Source: JACPNO01 sp963825405
GTDB lineage: Bacteria > Acidobacteriota > Terriglobia > Bryobacterales > Bryobacteraceae
Assembly: GCA_963825405.1 (NCBI GenBank)
Contig: CAWGTB010000003.1
Coordinates: 744,001 to 808,000 of the forward strand
DNA length: 64,000 bases
Reading direction: 5' to 3'
The notes beneath the pieces are model-generated. The model did no database searches and had not been told where the DNA came from. It saw only the letters and a list, made by a program, of their open reading frames with translations. Shown in pieces: positions 17,151-25,783 of the stretch (its first letter is position 1; each line of letters starts with the position of its first letter). A program made the position numbers and the translations under genes.

Positions 17151-17537
17151 CTAGGCCTTGGGTTTATACGCGATGCAGTCGATCTCGACTTTCATCTTCG
17201 GATCGGCAAACTTGGTCTCGACCGTGGTCCTGGCCGGTTTGGCGTTGCCGAAGAATTCCGCGTAGACCTGGTTCATCGCGGCGAAATCTTTTCCATCGGA
17301 AATGAAGACGGAGCACTTCACCACGTCCGCCATGGACGCGCCGCAGCCTTCCAGAATGCGCTTGACGTTGTTGAGCACAATGCGGGTTTCGTGCTGGATG
17401 TCGCCGTAGGACATCTTCTGCGTTGCCGGGTCGACCGGTCCTTGTCCGGAGACAAACAGAAAATCGCCGGCGCGCACTGCTGGCGAATACGGGCCCATCG
17501 GAGCCGGCGTGCCGGGGGGTGTGATTCTCTCGATCAT
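17151..17537 (-). CDS. Rid family (YjgF/UK114) protein
   Basis: A 128-residue Rid-family protein with the expected motifs: PMGPYSPAVRAGDFLFVSGQGPVDP, the ETRIVLNNVKRILEGCGASMADVVKCSVFI core (quoted by landmarks NNVKRIL and VVKCSVF), and PARTTVETKF. RidA deaminates reactive enamine/imine intermediates. The Arg that binds the substrate carboxylate in RidA appears present in PARTTV, while other active-site positions cannot be judged with certainty. Its ATG abuts the trxB stop (TAAATG), so the two genes form one transcript. A three-domain secreted relative occurs at 60826. Confidence 0.88.
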   Translation of the reverse strand: MIERITPPGTPAPMGPYSPAVRAGDFLFVSGQGPVDPATQKMSYGDIQHETRIVLNNVKRILEGCGASMADVVKCSVFISDGKDFAAMNQVYAEFFGNAKPARTTVETKFADPKMKVEIDCIAYKPKA

Positions 17538-18461
17538 TTAATGTCCTTCCGCTTCCAGAAATCGTTCCACTTCAATGGCCGCCATGCAGCCCATGCCCGC
17601 GGCCGTCACCGCCTGGCGATAGGTGCGATCCTGCACGTCGCCGGCATGAAAAACGCCAGTGATATTGGTCTTCGCGCCGCCCTTGGACAGAATATAACCG
17701 TCGGGATCGGTATCGATCTGGCCCTTGAACACCGCCGTGTTCGGGATGTGCCCGATGGCTACGAAGAAGCCGCCCACTTCCTGGTCCCAGACTTTGCCGG
17801 TCGAGGTGTCGCGCAGCTTCACGCTGGTGACGTGACCCTTGTGGACATCGTAAATATCTTCGACCACGGTATTGGTGAGGAATTTGATCTTCGGATTCGC
17901 CCGGGCGCGATCCAGCATGATCTTCGAGGCGCGGAACTGGTCGCGCCGGTGGACTAGAATCACTTCCGAGCCAAAACGGCTCAGGAAATTGGCTTCTTCC
18001 ATGGCGGAATCGCCGCCGCCGATGACCATGATCACGCTGCCGCGATGAAAAAATCCGTCGCAGGTGGCGCAAGAGCTGACGCCGTGTCCGATCAGTTTCT
18101 GCTCGTTGGGCAGGCCCAGCCAGCGCGCCGAAGCGCCTGAGGCGATGATCAGCGCGCGCGTTTCGATCCACTCTTTCTCGACCCGCAGGCGGAACGGCCG
18201 CTTGGAAAGATCGGCCTCGGCCACGGTGCCGTCCATGTATTCGGCGCCAAAACGCTCGGCCTGTTTCTTGATGTTCTCGACCAGATCCGGTCCGTTGATT
18301 CCATCCGGAAATCCGGGAAAATTCTCCACCAGGGTGGTGAGCGACAATTGCCCGCCCGCCTCGTGGCCCTTGATTACCAGGGGCTTCAGATTGGCTCGCC
18401 CGGCGTAAAGCGCCGCAGTGTTTCCGGCGCAACCCGACCCGACAATCACGACATTATGCAT
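17538..18461 (-). CDS. trxB: Thioredoxin-disulfide reductase
   Basis: A 307-residue flavoprotein. FAD-binding GSGCAGNTAALYAGRANL lies at the N-terminus, the redox pair CATC is in GVSSCATCDGFF, the NADPH site is VIGGGDSAMEEANFLSRFGSEV, and the C-terminal FAD segment is GVFHAGDVQDRTYRQAVTAAG. It reduces thioredoxin with NADPH. Length is standard. One substitution to note is the usual GAGPAG start being GSGCAG. It leads a two-gene unit with the Rid protein. Its electrons could ultimately feed thioredoxin-fold proteins such as those at 34909-36040, but no direct link is shown. Confidence 0.93.
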   Translation of the reverse strand: MHNVVIVGSGCAGNTAALYAGRANLKPLVIKGHEAGGQLSLTTLVENFPGFPDGINGPDLVENIKKQAERFGAEYMDGTVAEADLSKRPFRLRVEKEWIETRALIIASGASARWLGLPNEQKLIGHGVSSCATCDGFFHRGSVIMVIGGGDSAMEEANFLSRFGSEVILVHRRDQFRASKIMLDRARANPKIKFLTNTVVEDIYDVHKGHVTSVKLRDTSTGKVWDQEVGGFFVAIGHIPNTAVFKGQIDTDPDGYILSKGGAKTNITGVFHAGDVQDRTYRQAVTAAGMGCMAAIEVERFLEAEGH

Positions 18462-18726
18462 ATTTGGGGACAGTAAGAACTACCAATGTAACACCGTCTG
18501 CGCCCCCGCGCTTCCGGCATGACTATTCGATGAGGGAAGAGGCTCGCGGGATTCTGAATCCGGAACTGTCCGGGGATCGCGCAAATTTCCCAACGTTTTC
18601 CGAACCGATGTAGGGGGGCAAACCCGCCCACGATCCCTCGAATACCTGAGCACTCTTGACCGGACGCCATAAGGCAAGCCTGTTAGATTGAGTCATCTTC
18701 GATCTTAGAAATGGACGGGTAAGCCT

Positions 18727-18876
18727 ATGTTGTGGACGATTGCTGTGATTCTGATCATTTTGTGGGCCCTGGGATTGGTTACGTCGTATTCGGCGGGCGG
18801 CTTGATTCACCTTTTGCTGGTCTGCGCGGTCATCGTAGTGGTCATCCAGGTTATTCAAGGACGCCGGGTCGTTTAG
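18727..18876 (+). CDS. lmo0937-type small membrane protein
   Basis: A 49-residue hydrophobic peptide, MLWTIAVILIILWALGLV followed by TSYSAGGLIHLLLV and ending VIQGRRVV. It has the exact layout of the lmo0937 family of tiny two-helix membrane proteins, which are widespread in soil bacteria and often stress-related, with no known mechanism. The ORF runs from ATG 18727 to TAG 18876. The 265-bp gap upstream (18462-18726) shows no other gene. Confidence 0.75.
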   Translation: MLWTIAVILIILWALGLVTSYSAGGLIHLLLVCAVIVVVIQVIQGRRVV

Positions 18877-18906
18877 CAGTTCCTGGGGTCGTTGGATAAT
18901 GCTCTT

Positions 18907-19722
18907 ATGACCCAACAGGAAAAAGCCAAGCTGCTTCTCGCCCTGCATACGCGTCCGGAAATTCTGGTTCTGCCCAACGCCTGGGATGTTCCCACGGCGC
19001 GCATTTTCGAAATCGCGGGTTTTCCGGTTATCGCCTCCACCAGCGCCGGAATCGCCAACTCGCTCGGCTATCCGGATCTTGAACGAATCTCGCGCGACGA
19101 AATGCTGGAAGTCGTCGCTCGCATCGCGCGCGCGGTTGCGGTTCCGGTGACGGCGGACGTCGAGGCTGGCTACGGCGATCCTGTAGCAACTGCCAAAGCC
19201 GTGGTCGCGGCAGGCGCGGTCGGCATGAATCTCGAAGACGCCGTGGGTCCGGCGGGCGACACACTGGCCGACATATCCACCCAGACGGCGATCCTGCGCG
19301 AGATTCACGCGCTCGGCCTGCCGCTGGTGGTCAATGCGCGCACGGACATTTATCTCGGCGGCATCGGCGATCCCGCCACGCGATTCGCGCGCACCGTTGA
19401 GCGGCTGAATGCCTATCGCGAAGCTGGAGCAGATTGTTTGTTCGCGCCCGGCGTGCGCGACGCCGCCACCATCGCCGCGCTGGCGCGAGAGGTTCGCGGA
19501 CCACTCAATATTCTAGGCACCGTCGATACGCCGTCCGTCCCGGAGTTGCAGCGCCTGGGCGTCGCGCGAGTCAGCGTAGGATCAGGACCGGCGCGCGCCG
19601 CGCTCGGACTTGTCCGCCGCATCGCCACTGAGCTGCGTGAGCAGGGCACGTACAAGTTGATGCTCGAAGGCCAACTGCCTTATGCGGAAGTCAACCAGAT
19701 GCTGAGTCCGTCGCGAGGGTAA
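18907..19722 (+). CDS. Isocitrate lyase/phosphoenolpyruvate mutase family protein
   Basis: A 271-residue TIM-barrel protein of the ICL/PEPM superfamily. Seen: LVLPNAWDVPTARIFEIAGF, IASTSAGIANSLGY, VPVTADVEAGYGDP (metal-binding Asp and Glu), AGAVGMNLEDAVG, and LVVNARTDIYL. The catalytic KKCGH of true isocitrate lyase is absent, so it is more likely a phosphonopyruvate or oxaloacetate-type hydrolase/lyase; activity is unassigned. ATG at 18907 (MTQQEKAK) is preferred over one 15 bp upstream. It lies 30 bp after the small membrane gene. Confidence 0.82.
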   Translation: MTQQEKAKLLLALHTRPEILVLPNAWDVPTARIFEIAGFPVIASTSAGIANSLGYPDLERISRDEMLEVVARIARAVAVPVTADVEAGYGDPVATAKAVVAAGAVGMNLEDAVGPAGDTLADISTQTAILREIHALGLPLVVNARTDIYLGGIGDPATRFARTVERLNAYREAGADCLFAPGVRDAATIAALAREVRGPLNILGTVDTPSVPELQRLGVARVSVGSGPARAALGLVRRIATELREQGTYKLMLEGQLPYAEVNQMLSPSRG

Positions 19723-19746
19723 GCCCTCGGAACCGAGCGTAGGGGG

Positions 19747-19986
19747 CTACTTTGATTTTCTTTCGGGGGGCGCAGGAAAGAGCGTCAATGGGCGATTAAT
19801 CTCTTCAAGGGACTTTACTCTTCCCCTGCGTTCTGCGATGCCGACTGCTATGGACCCGCAACCGAGTGCGAGTCCTGCAGCTCCGGTTCCAAATCCAACC
19901 CGCTTCCTGACAACTGCCTCGACCGATAAGGCAATCAACAAGCCAGCGCCAATGCCGAGGAATGTGTATGCAAGTCGCCGCCCCAT
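19747..19986 (-). CDS. Small membrane protein, unknown function
   Basis: A 79-residue ORF with two hydrophobic segments (LAYTFLGIGAGLLIALSVEAV and GTGAAGLALGCGSIAVGIA) and a charged tail (PPERKSK). No family recognised. It is convergent with the preceding enzyme gene and followed by the 3' end of the ABC-DtxR gene 60 bp upstream on the same strand. Support is only the membrane-like pattern and an uninterrupted frame. Confidence 0.45.
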   Translation of the reverse strand: MGRRLAYTFLGIGAGLLIALSVEAVVRKRVGFGTGAAGLALGCGSIAVGIAERRGRVKSLEEINRPLTLFPAPPERKSK

Positions 19987-20046
19987 ACCTCAAGTATGCC
20001 ATGCAACCGACGCCACGCCGAGATCAGAAAAATCCAAAGTAACCCA

Positions 20047-21168
20047 CTACCGAAACGAGCCGTGACCGAAGGGAGCGGTCGCATCCCGCCCGTTGTTGCA
20101 GCAATCACCAGCCGGAATCAAACTGCCATGCGGGCAGGTGGTGGGATGGCCCAGGAATGTGCAGATGCGGTCCGTTACCTCGGGGCTCAAAATGTGCTCG
20201 AACTGGCACGCATTCGATTCCACCGTGGGCTCATCGTGAATGGCAAGTACGTCCATGAACAGCCGCTCCGCCAGGCGATGGCGGCGGATCACGCTACGGG
20301 CCCGCGCCTCACCGCTAGTCGTAAGACCCACGCCGTCTTCCGCCACGCTCACCAGGCCGATGCGCGACATGATGCCCACCAGCCGCCGTTGCTGGGCTTC
20401 GCTGAAGTGCGTGCTTTCCAGGTGCGGTGAGCGCTCCCGCGCGATCCAGAGTTGTTCCAGCACCTCGTCGAAATCCTGATTCTCTTCGAAGGAAAATACG
20501 GTGGTTTCGACAACGCGGCCGTGATCCAGATCGACGCGGCGGTCGGCGCGGCGGCCGACGCGATCGTCATGCGTCACCATCAAAATGGTGCGCCCCTGGG
20601 CATGCAAATCTTCCAGCAGCCCTAGCACGATCTCCTGGTTTACGGCGTCCAGGTTGCCGGTGGGCTCGTCAGCCAAAATGATGCGAGGATCGTTGACCAG
20701 CGCGCGGGCAATGGCGACGCGCTGCTGTTCACCGCCGGAAAGTTCCGAGGGTAAGTGGCGCGCACGCTGCCCTAGTCCGACGCGGTCGAGGGCGCGGCGC
20801 GCTTCGGTTTCGTCCGTCATGCTGTGAAAATATTGCGCCAGCATGACGTTTTCGAGCGCGGACAAGTGTGGAATCAGATGAAATTGCTGGAACACGAAGC
20901 CTACGGTTTCGGCGCGAAAGCGGGCCAGCTCGCCCCGGCTGAGGCGCGAGGTCTCGACGTCGCCGATGCGCACCGTGCCGGTAGTAGGCTGATCCAGGCA
21001 GCCGAGAATATTCAGCAGCGTGGTTTTGCCCGAGCCTGACGGGCCCATGATGGCCGTCCACTCGCCCGCCGCGGCGGTGAAACTTAAGTTGTCCAGCGCC
21101 TTCACAGCTTCCGAGCCGCTTGCGCGGTACTCTTTCGAAACATTGCGGAGCTCGACCAGGGCGGGCAT
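20047..21168 (-). CDS. ABC ATPase fused to DtxR/MntR-type metal-dependent repressor
   Basis: A 373-residue two-domain protein. Residues 1-225 are a MacB/LolD-type ATPase: Walker A GPSGSGKT (42-49), signature LSGGE (143-147), Walker B ILADEP (164-169) and H-loop His200. Residues about 232-357 match a DtxR-family regulator: a winged-helix-like part (EAQQRRLVGIMSRIGLV; GLTTSGEARARSVIRRHRLAERL) and the metal-binding dimerisation part with Cys321, Glu324 and His325 (ACQFEHILSPEV), then LGHPTTCPHG. The start MPALVELRN fits the ATPase N-terminus. It is last in an operon with two permeases and FTR1. It probably drives the permeases while sensing metal; whether it binds DNA is untested. Confidence 0.88.
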   Translation of the reverse strand: MPALVELRNVSKEYRASGSEAVKALDNLSFTAAAGEWTAIMGPSGSGKTTLLNILGCLDQPTTGTVRIGDVETSRLSRGELARFRAETVGFVFQQFHLIPHLSALENVMLAQYFHSMTDETEARRALDRVGLGQRARHLPSELSGGEQQRVAIARALVNDPRIILADEPTGNLDAVNQEIVLGLLEDLHAQGRTILMVTHDDRVGRRADRRVDLDHGRVVETTVFSFEENQDFDEVLEQLWIARERSPHLESTHFSEAQQRRLVGIMSRIGLVSVAEDGVGLTTSGEARARSVIRRHRLAERLFMDVLAIHDEPTVESNACQFEHILSPEVTDRICTFLGHPTTCPHGSLIPAGDCCNNGRDATAPFGHGSFR

Positions 21169-21173
21169 TCTGT

Positions 21174-22258
21174 CTATTCTCCCCGAAGAATGACAGCCGG
21201 TTGAATGCGCCAGATGCGCGACGCCGAAGCCATGGTTGCGACGATGGCCACGGCCAGAGTGATTGCAGCGGCCTGCGCGAAGACGCGGAGGCTGGCGATA
21301 CCGCCAGCGCCCGCGGATGCAGTGAAAATCTGCCGCCCGATCCAAAACGCAATGCCGACGCCTAGGGCATAGCCGGTCACCGCGGCCCCTAGCGCCAGCA
21401 CCAGCGATTCAGCCAGAAACAATCCGGCGATGCGCGATTCGCCCGCGCCGATGGCTTTGAGCATCCCGATTTCTCGGCCGCGCTCCATCACCAGGGTGCT
21501 GAAATTGCCTGCGACGCATAGTACGGCGATCGCCAGAATCAGACCGGACAGCAGAAACAGCGCCGTGCGAACTTTGAGAACCACGTTGGCTTCCGTCTCG
21601 GCGACGGCGTAGAGCAGGCGGATATCGTTATCCGGCAGTGCCCGGCAAGCGCGGCGCGAACCTGTTCGACGCGCGCGCCGTCGGCGCGCACCTCCACGAT
21701 GTTGGCGGCGTCGCGCACACCGGCTTCAGCGGCTACCCGTTCAAACGGCAGCAGCAGTTGATTGTCTTCAGCGCCGCCGGTTGAGACGATGCCGCGAACT
21801 GTGCACGCGCCCGCCGCGAGATCGGCGTGGTCGCCTAACTTTAGGTGAAAATGAGACGCCGCCGCGCTGCCAGCCAGGCACTCGCCCGCAGCCGCAAGGG
21901 GGGAGCCGTCGACGCGCCAGTAGCTGGTGAGCGGTGCCGCGCGCCGGAAATCGACGCCGGCCAGCACCACCGATTCGCCGCGCAATTTCCCCACCGTATA
22001 AATGAAGGGCGCAGCCGCCGCGCCCAGCCGCTCGGCTTCCGCCACCGCCCGCAGGGGGACCGAGCCTGCCTCCCCGCGCGGAGCAATTACCAGGTTTGCG
22101 CCGTATCCCCGAAACTCGGCGCGCATTCGCCGCTCGATGCCGGAGTACACGCTAAACAGCACTGTGGCCAGCGTAGCCGAAACCGCCAGTCCCGCGAAGG
22201 CCAGCAGCAGGCGGCGCTTGCGAAACGCGACGGCCGCAACCACGAATCGCCAGAACAC
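21174..22258 (-). CDS. FtsX/MacB-like ABC permease of the iron operon (one frameshift)
   Basis: About 361 residues after correction. The N-terminal helix (RKRRLLLAFAGLAVSATLATVLF), an extracytoplasmic domain, and three C-terminal helices with the FtsX pattern (ALFLLSGLILAIAVLCVAG; TLVMERGREIGMLKAIGAGESRI; RIQPAVILRGE) are present. The start GTG 22258 overlaps the stop of the previous permease (TAGTG). The frame breaks near 21635; adding one base gives PDNDIRLLYAVAETEAN and joins both parts. It pairs with the next permease and the ATPase-DtxR protein. Related ATPase/FtsX genes accompany FTR1 in Campylobacter p19 loci. Confidence 0.8.
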
Positions 22259-23532
22259 TAGGCACCCTCTCGCAGCGCCGCCGCAGGTGAAAGCGCCAGA
22301 GATCGGCGAAGGGGTAGCGCCGCGCCGCCCAGCGCCACGCATACTGCCACCAGCACCACCAACGGCCCTAGCAGCAGCGGAATGTCCGCGTCCACGCCAA
22401 ATACGCTGCGGCTTACCCAGCGGGCCAGTAACGCGCCACCCAGCGATCCAATCAGTCCACCGGCTAGGCCCTGCATCACAACTTCGGCCCCTAGTAGAGA
22501 CGCTACAAGTCCGCTGCTTGCGCCCGTGGCTTGCATGATGGCGATCTCGCCGCGCCGCTCAAGTACCGTTGACGCCATGGCGCTCCACACGGTGAGACCG
22601 GCGGCGGCCAGCGCAGCCAGCGACACCAGCAGCATCAGCCCCCTGATCCGCGACAAGACGCGGCCTTCGTTATCCGACACGCGCCGTATGGGCCGCGCGA
22701 TGGTCATTGGCAGCGCTTCCTCGATCTGATGCGCTATGGAAGTAACGTAAGGCGTGCAATTCCAGCGCTCGAATTCAGCGGGATTCATGAGCGAGGGATC
22801 TTTGCGCGCAAAGGCGTCTTCGGGTTTGGTGAGCGCTCCCACTTGGATCGAATCCACTTGCCCGGGCCGGCTGGCCAAACGCTGCAGTACCTCCAAACGG
22901 AGGTAAACGCGATCGTCCTCATCGCCGCCGGCCGAAAGAACTCCGGCCGCCGTGAACGGTTCGCCGAAAATATTCAAGGTCGAGCCCGGCGCGATGCCCA
23001 GTTTCGCCGCTAGCGCGCGTCCAACCATGCATTCGCGCGATTGGGCATCGGGCTCGGCGTCTTCCACCCAGCGGCCCTGCACCTTCCACGTTGTATTCAG
23101 CGCACGCAAACCAGTTGCAAGCGTACCGCCGCCCGGCGCTCGATAATTCCGCAGGAACCACACGCCTTCCACTGGCGCCAGAATGCCATTACTCAAGGGC
23201 GCACTCGCTTCGAGCGCAGGCGCGAATGCAGTAACATTCAGCCCCCAGAAAATCGACTTGAGCTTCGGCACCAGATTTTCCGGAATGAATTCTTCGCGTC
23301 CCAATGGCCGGTAGCGCAAGCCGCCAATTTCAACCGGCAGCGCGCTCGATTTCGGTACCACCAGCAGATTGGCTCCCATGCTGCGCAATTCGCCGGCCAC
23401 GCGATCGCCCACTTCGAGCATCGCGCCTAGCATAGCGGTAGCGACGGCCGATCCCATGGCCACGGCAGCAATGATCAGCACTTTTCTCCGCGGCGATTGG
23501 CGGATCGACTGCATCAGAAAACGCAGGAACAT
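22258..23532 (-). CDS. FtsX/MacB-like ABC permease of the iron operon
   Basis: A 424-residue intact permease. It has an N-terminal helix after QSPRRKVLIIAAVAMGSAVATAMLG, a large periplasmic region (MGANLLVVPKSSA; CMVGRALAAKLGIAPGSTLNIFGEPFTAAGVL), and FtsX helices with STVLERRGEIAIMQATGAS and a terminal RSLALSPAAALREGA. The start ATG 23532 lies one base after the FTR1 stop; a longer reading would overlap it. With its neighbour and the ATPase-DtxR fusion it forms a heteromeric transporter or mechanotransducer whose substrate is unproven but, by context, tied to iron. Confidence 0.85.
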   Translation of the reverse strand: MFLRFLMQSIRQSPRRKVLIIAAVAMGSAVATAMLGAMLEVGDRVAGELRSMGANLLVVPKSSALPVEIGGLRYRPLGREEFIPENLVPKLKSIFWGLNVTAFAPALEASAPLSNGILAPVEGVWFLRNYRAPGGGTLATGLRALNTTWKVQGRWVEDAEPDAQSRECMVGRALAAKLGIAPGSTLNIFGEPFTAAGVLSAGGDEDDRVYLRLEVLQRLASRPGQVDSIQVGALTKPEDAFARKDPSLMNPAEFERWNCTPYVTSIAHQIEEALPMTIARPIRRVSDNEGRVLSRIRGLMLLVSLAALAAAGLTVWSAMASTVLERRGEIAIMQATGASSGLVASLLGAEVVMQGLAGGLIGSLGGALLARWVSRSVFGVDADIPLLLGPLVVLVAVCVALGGAALPLRRSLALSPAAALREGA

Positions 23533-23533
23533 C

Positions 23534-24802
23534 TTACTGGCTCCCGCCGCGAAAATGCGCCGCGCCGGCAAAAAGCTTGTCCGCCGGAATCACGATCGAA
23601 TCGCCATCCACCATCGAAGGCAGGGCAATCGGATTGCAGCCGCCGCTCGAACCGATGGTCGGAATATTGATGGCGGATGCGCAGTTCTTGCAAATCACGT
23701 TGCCGCCCTTCTGGTAGTAGCCCTGGCTGCCGCAGATCGCGCACGCGTCGAAAGCGGTGGCGATGGTTTGGTCGGGACGGCGGATGGCGATGAAGCGAAT
23801 GCTCACACCTTCCGATTGCACGGAAAAGCGATGCAGCGAGTCGTCCGCGAATAGGGCGAGCGGTATGCGGACCTGGCCATTCGTCACCACCACCGCCGTG
23901 GCCTCGGAAAGCGCCGTGGCGGATTTTGCGTAAATGAATTCGGCGGTGATGGTGAGCATGAACAGGCCTGCGGCCGCGCACGACGTCGCCACCCACAGCC
24001 GCTCGCGTCTTGCCGACCATGCTTTCTTGCGCCGTGCCGCGCCTTCGAGCCCCTGCAAATCTGGCGCGCTCCGGCGGCGCCATTCCAGCAGCAGCATCGT
24101 GCCGGCCAGCGCCAGGATGGTCACGAAGAAGAATACATCGTTGCGGACAATCGGTCCGATCAGCGCCATCTCCGCGCTGCTGCTGGGCAGGATCTGGCCT
24201 TCGGAAAGTTCATGCAGACCGGTGATAATCAGTTGCAGGACCACCACCATCAGAATCGCAGTCGTCATGCGGAAAAAGCTGGGCAGGTTGATGCGAATCG
24301 TCCCACGGACGAAACTGACGCCGAACAGGACTGCCATGCCCAAGCCGAGTACGATGCCGGCGATTTGCAGCACGCTGGACGTGTCGAAGCGCGGCGCCGA
24401 GGCAGCCAGCAGCAGCACGGTTTCCACGCCTTCGCGCAAGACCATCAGGAATACAAACAGAAAAACGCCCCAACGCGAGCCAGTCTCGCCGCTTTTTGCT
24501 TGCAACTCACTTTCAATTTGACGTTTCATGCCGCGTGCGTGACGGTTCATCCAGATCACCATGCTGAGCACGAAAGCGGCGCTCACCAGAAGTGTCCAGC
24601 CTTCATAAGCTTCTTCAGTGATGTGGACGCGCGCCAGAGCCAAAGCCACTGCAACGCTGGCAATCAGGGCGAATCCGAAGGCGCGGTAAACTTGGGGCAA
24701 CAAATCCGCGCGTCCGATTTTGCGCAAGTACGCGACCGCGATGGCGATGACCAACGCAGCCTCAACACCTTCGCGCAGGCTGATGATGAACGATTGCGGC
24801 AT
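23534..24802 (-). CDS. FTR1-family iron permease fused to a DUF2318 domain
   Basis: A 422-residue membrane protein. The two REGxE iron motifs sit at residues 10-14 (LREGVEAALVIA) and 123-127 (LREGVETVLLLAA), the hallmark of FTR1/EfeU iron permeases, with about seven helices. A periplasmic C-terminal domain (about 300-420) carries cysteines 354, 357, 371, 374 and 389 (ACAICGSQGYYQKGG, CKNC, GGCNPI), matching DUF2318. In Campylobacter these are two separate genes (cj1658 and cj1660) near p19; here they are one. No p19 is seen. It heads the operon, with a 126-bp divergent gap upstream. Confidence 0.9.
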   Translation of the reverse strand: MPQSFIISLREGVEAALVIAIAVAYLRKIGRADLLPQVYRAFGFALIASVAVALALARVHITEEAYEGWTLLVSAAFVLSMVIWMNRHARGMKRQIESELQAKSGETGSRWGVFLFVFLMVLREGVETVLLLAASAPRFDTSSVLQIAGIVLGLGMAVLFGVSFVRGTIRINLPSFFRMTTAILMVVVLQLIITGLHELSEGQILPSSSAEMALIGPIVRNDVFFFVTILALAGTMLLLEWRRRSAPDLQGLEGAARRKKAWSARRERLWVATSCAAAGLFMLTITAEFIYAKSATALSEATAVVVTNGQVRIPLALFADDSLHRFSVQSEGVSIRFIAIRRPDQTIATAFDACAICGSQGYYQKGGNVICKNCASAINIPTIGSSGGCNPIALPSMVDGDSIVIPADKLFAGAAHFRGGSQ

Positions 24803-24928
24803 GGCAACTGGATTGCAATTCCATTGTAAAGCATCTCACGCCGATGTTTTTACACTCCGTCATGCTTTCCTTCATGGACAGCACTCCATCGTGGCGCTAT
24901 AGTAGTTTTCAGGGAGAAACGCAAACAA

Positions 24929-25783
24929 ATGCGCTTGTTCAAGGGCAATAATCGGTTACGGCCCGAAGGATCAGGAATGGGGCGCTTCGGGGTGTCCAAC
25001 CCCAAAGTGGCCGGCGTGGTGATACTCTGCTTGACCGTTTTCGCGGCGCTTGCCCAGGCCGAGACCTATATCGTCGCCCACGTTCCCTTTGGCGGCGGTT
25101 GGAGCACGCGGCTGTTTTTCGCCAACAGCGGCGCAACAGATGTTACGGCCGATGTCGCGTTTTTCACCATGACGGGCACTACCGGTTCCGTGCCCCTGGA
25201 AGGCCAGGGCGCGCAGAGCACCCAACATATCGCCGTGGGCAAAAACCAGGTGGCCACGATAAACGTCGACCCCACGAAGCGCAACGCCACCACCAGCGTG
25301 AATGTGATGTGGGCAACGGTCACCACTACCGGCCCGCTAAACATTCTGAGCCTGTTCGACAGTAGCGTTCCGACCACGGTGCCGAGCGTCGTGCCGGCAA
25401 CACTTGTTACAGGGGCGGTAGGCGCGCAGTCGGTTGCGACAGCGACCTCCTTCCGTTTTCCGATTGCCGTGAACGGCCCGCTGCATTTCAATGCCGGTCT
25501 TGCCGTCTCCAATCCGAATGCCAGCACCGTCAACTACACCGTGCACCTTCTTAATGCCGACGGCACTACCAGGGACACCGCCCAGAAGTCCTTGCCGGCC
25601 AAGGGCCAGACTTCGTTCGTGGTTAGCGATACGACGGTTTTTCCCAACGCGAACTTCGATCCGAACACCCAGTTCACCGGATCGATCGCCGTTTGCGCCA
25701 CGCAACCGATGGGCCTGGTGACAATCGGCATCGAAGGCGGGGCGTTATACACGATTTCCGTTACTAATGACCTTTGCCCGTAA
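24929..25783 (+). CDS. Secreted beta-rich protein, acidobacterial type, unknown function
   Basis: A 284-residue exported protein. A long N-region precedes a signal helix (VAGVVILCLTVFAALAQAE). The mature part is Thr/Val/Ala-rich with beta-strand character (IVAHVPFGGGWSTRLFFANSG; FNAGLAVSNPNASTVNYTVHLL, by landmarks FNAGLAVSN and VNYTVHLL; TQFTGSIAVCATQPMGLVTIGIEG). Similar proteins are common in Solibacter-like genomes with no known function. The start ATG has GGGAGA upstream. The next gene begins 16 bp before its stop, so the two may be coupled. Confidence 0.55.
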   Translation: MRLFKGNNRLRPEGSGMGRFGVSNPKVAGVVILCLTVFAALAQAETYIVAHVPFGGGWSTRLFFANSGATDVTADVAFFTMTGTTGSVPLEGQGAQSTQHIAVGKNQVATINVDPTKRNATTSVNVMWATVTTTGPLNILSLFDSSVPTTVPSVVPATLVTGAVGAQSVATATSFRFPIAVNGPLHFNAGLAVSNPNASTVNYTVHLLNADGTTRDTAQKSLPAKGQTSFVVSDTTVFPNANFDPNTQFTGSIAVCATQPMGLVTIGIEGGALYTISVTNDLCP

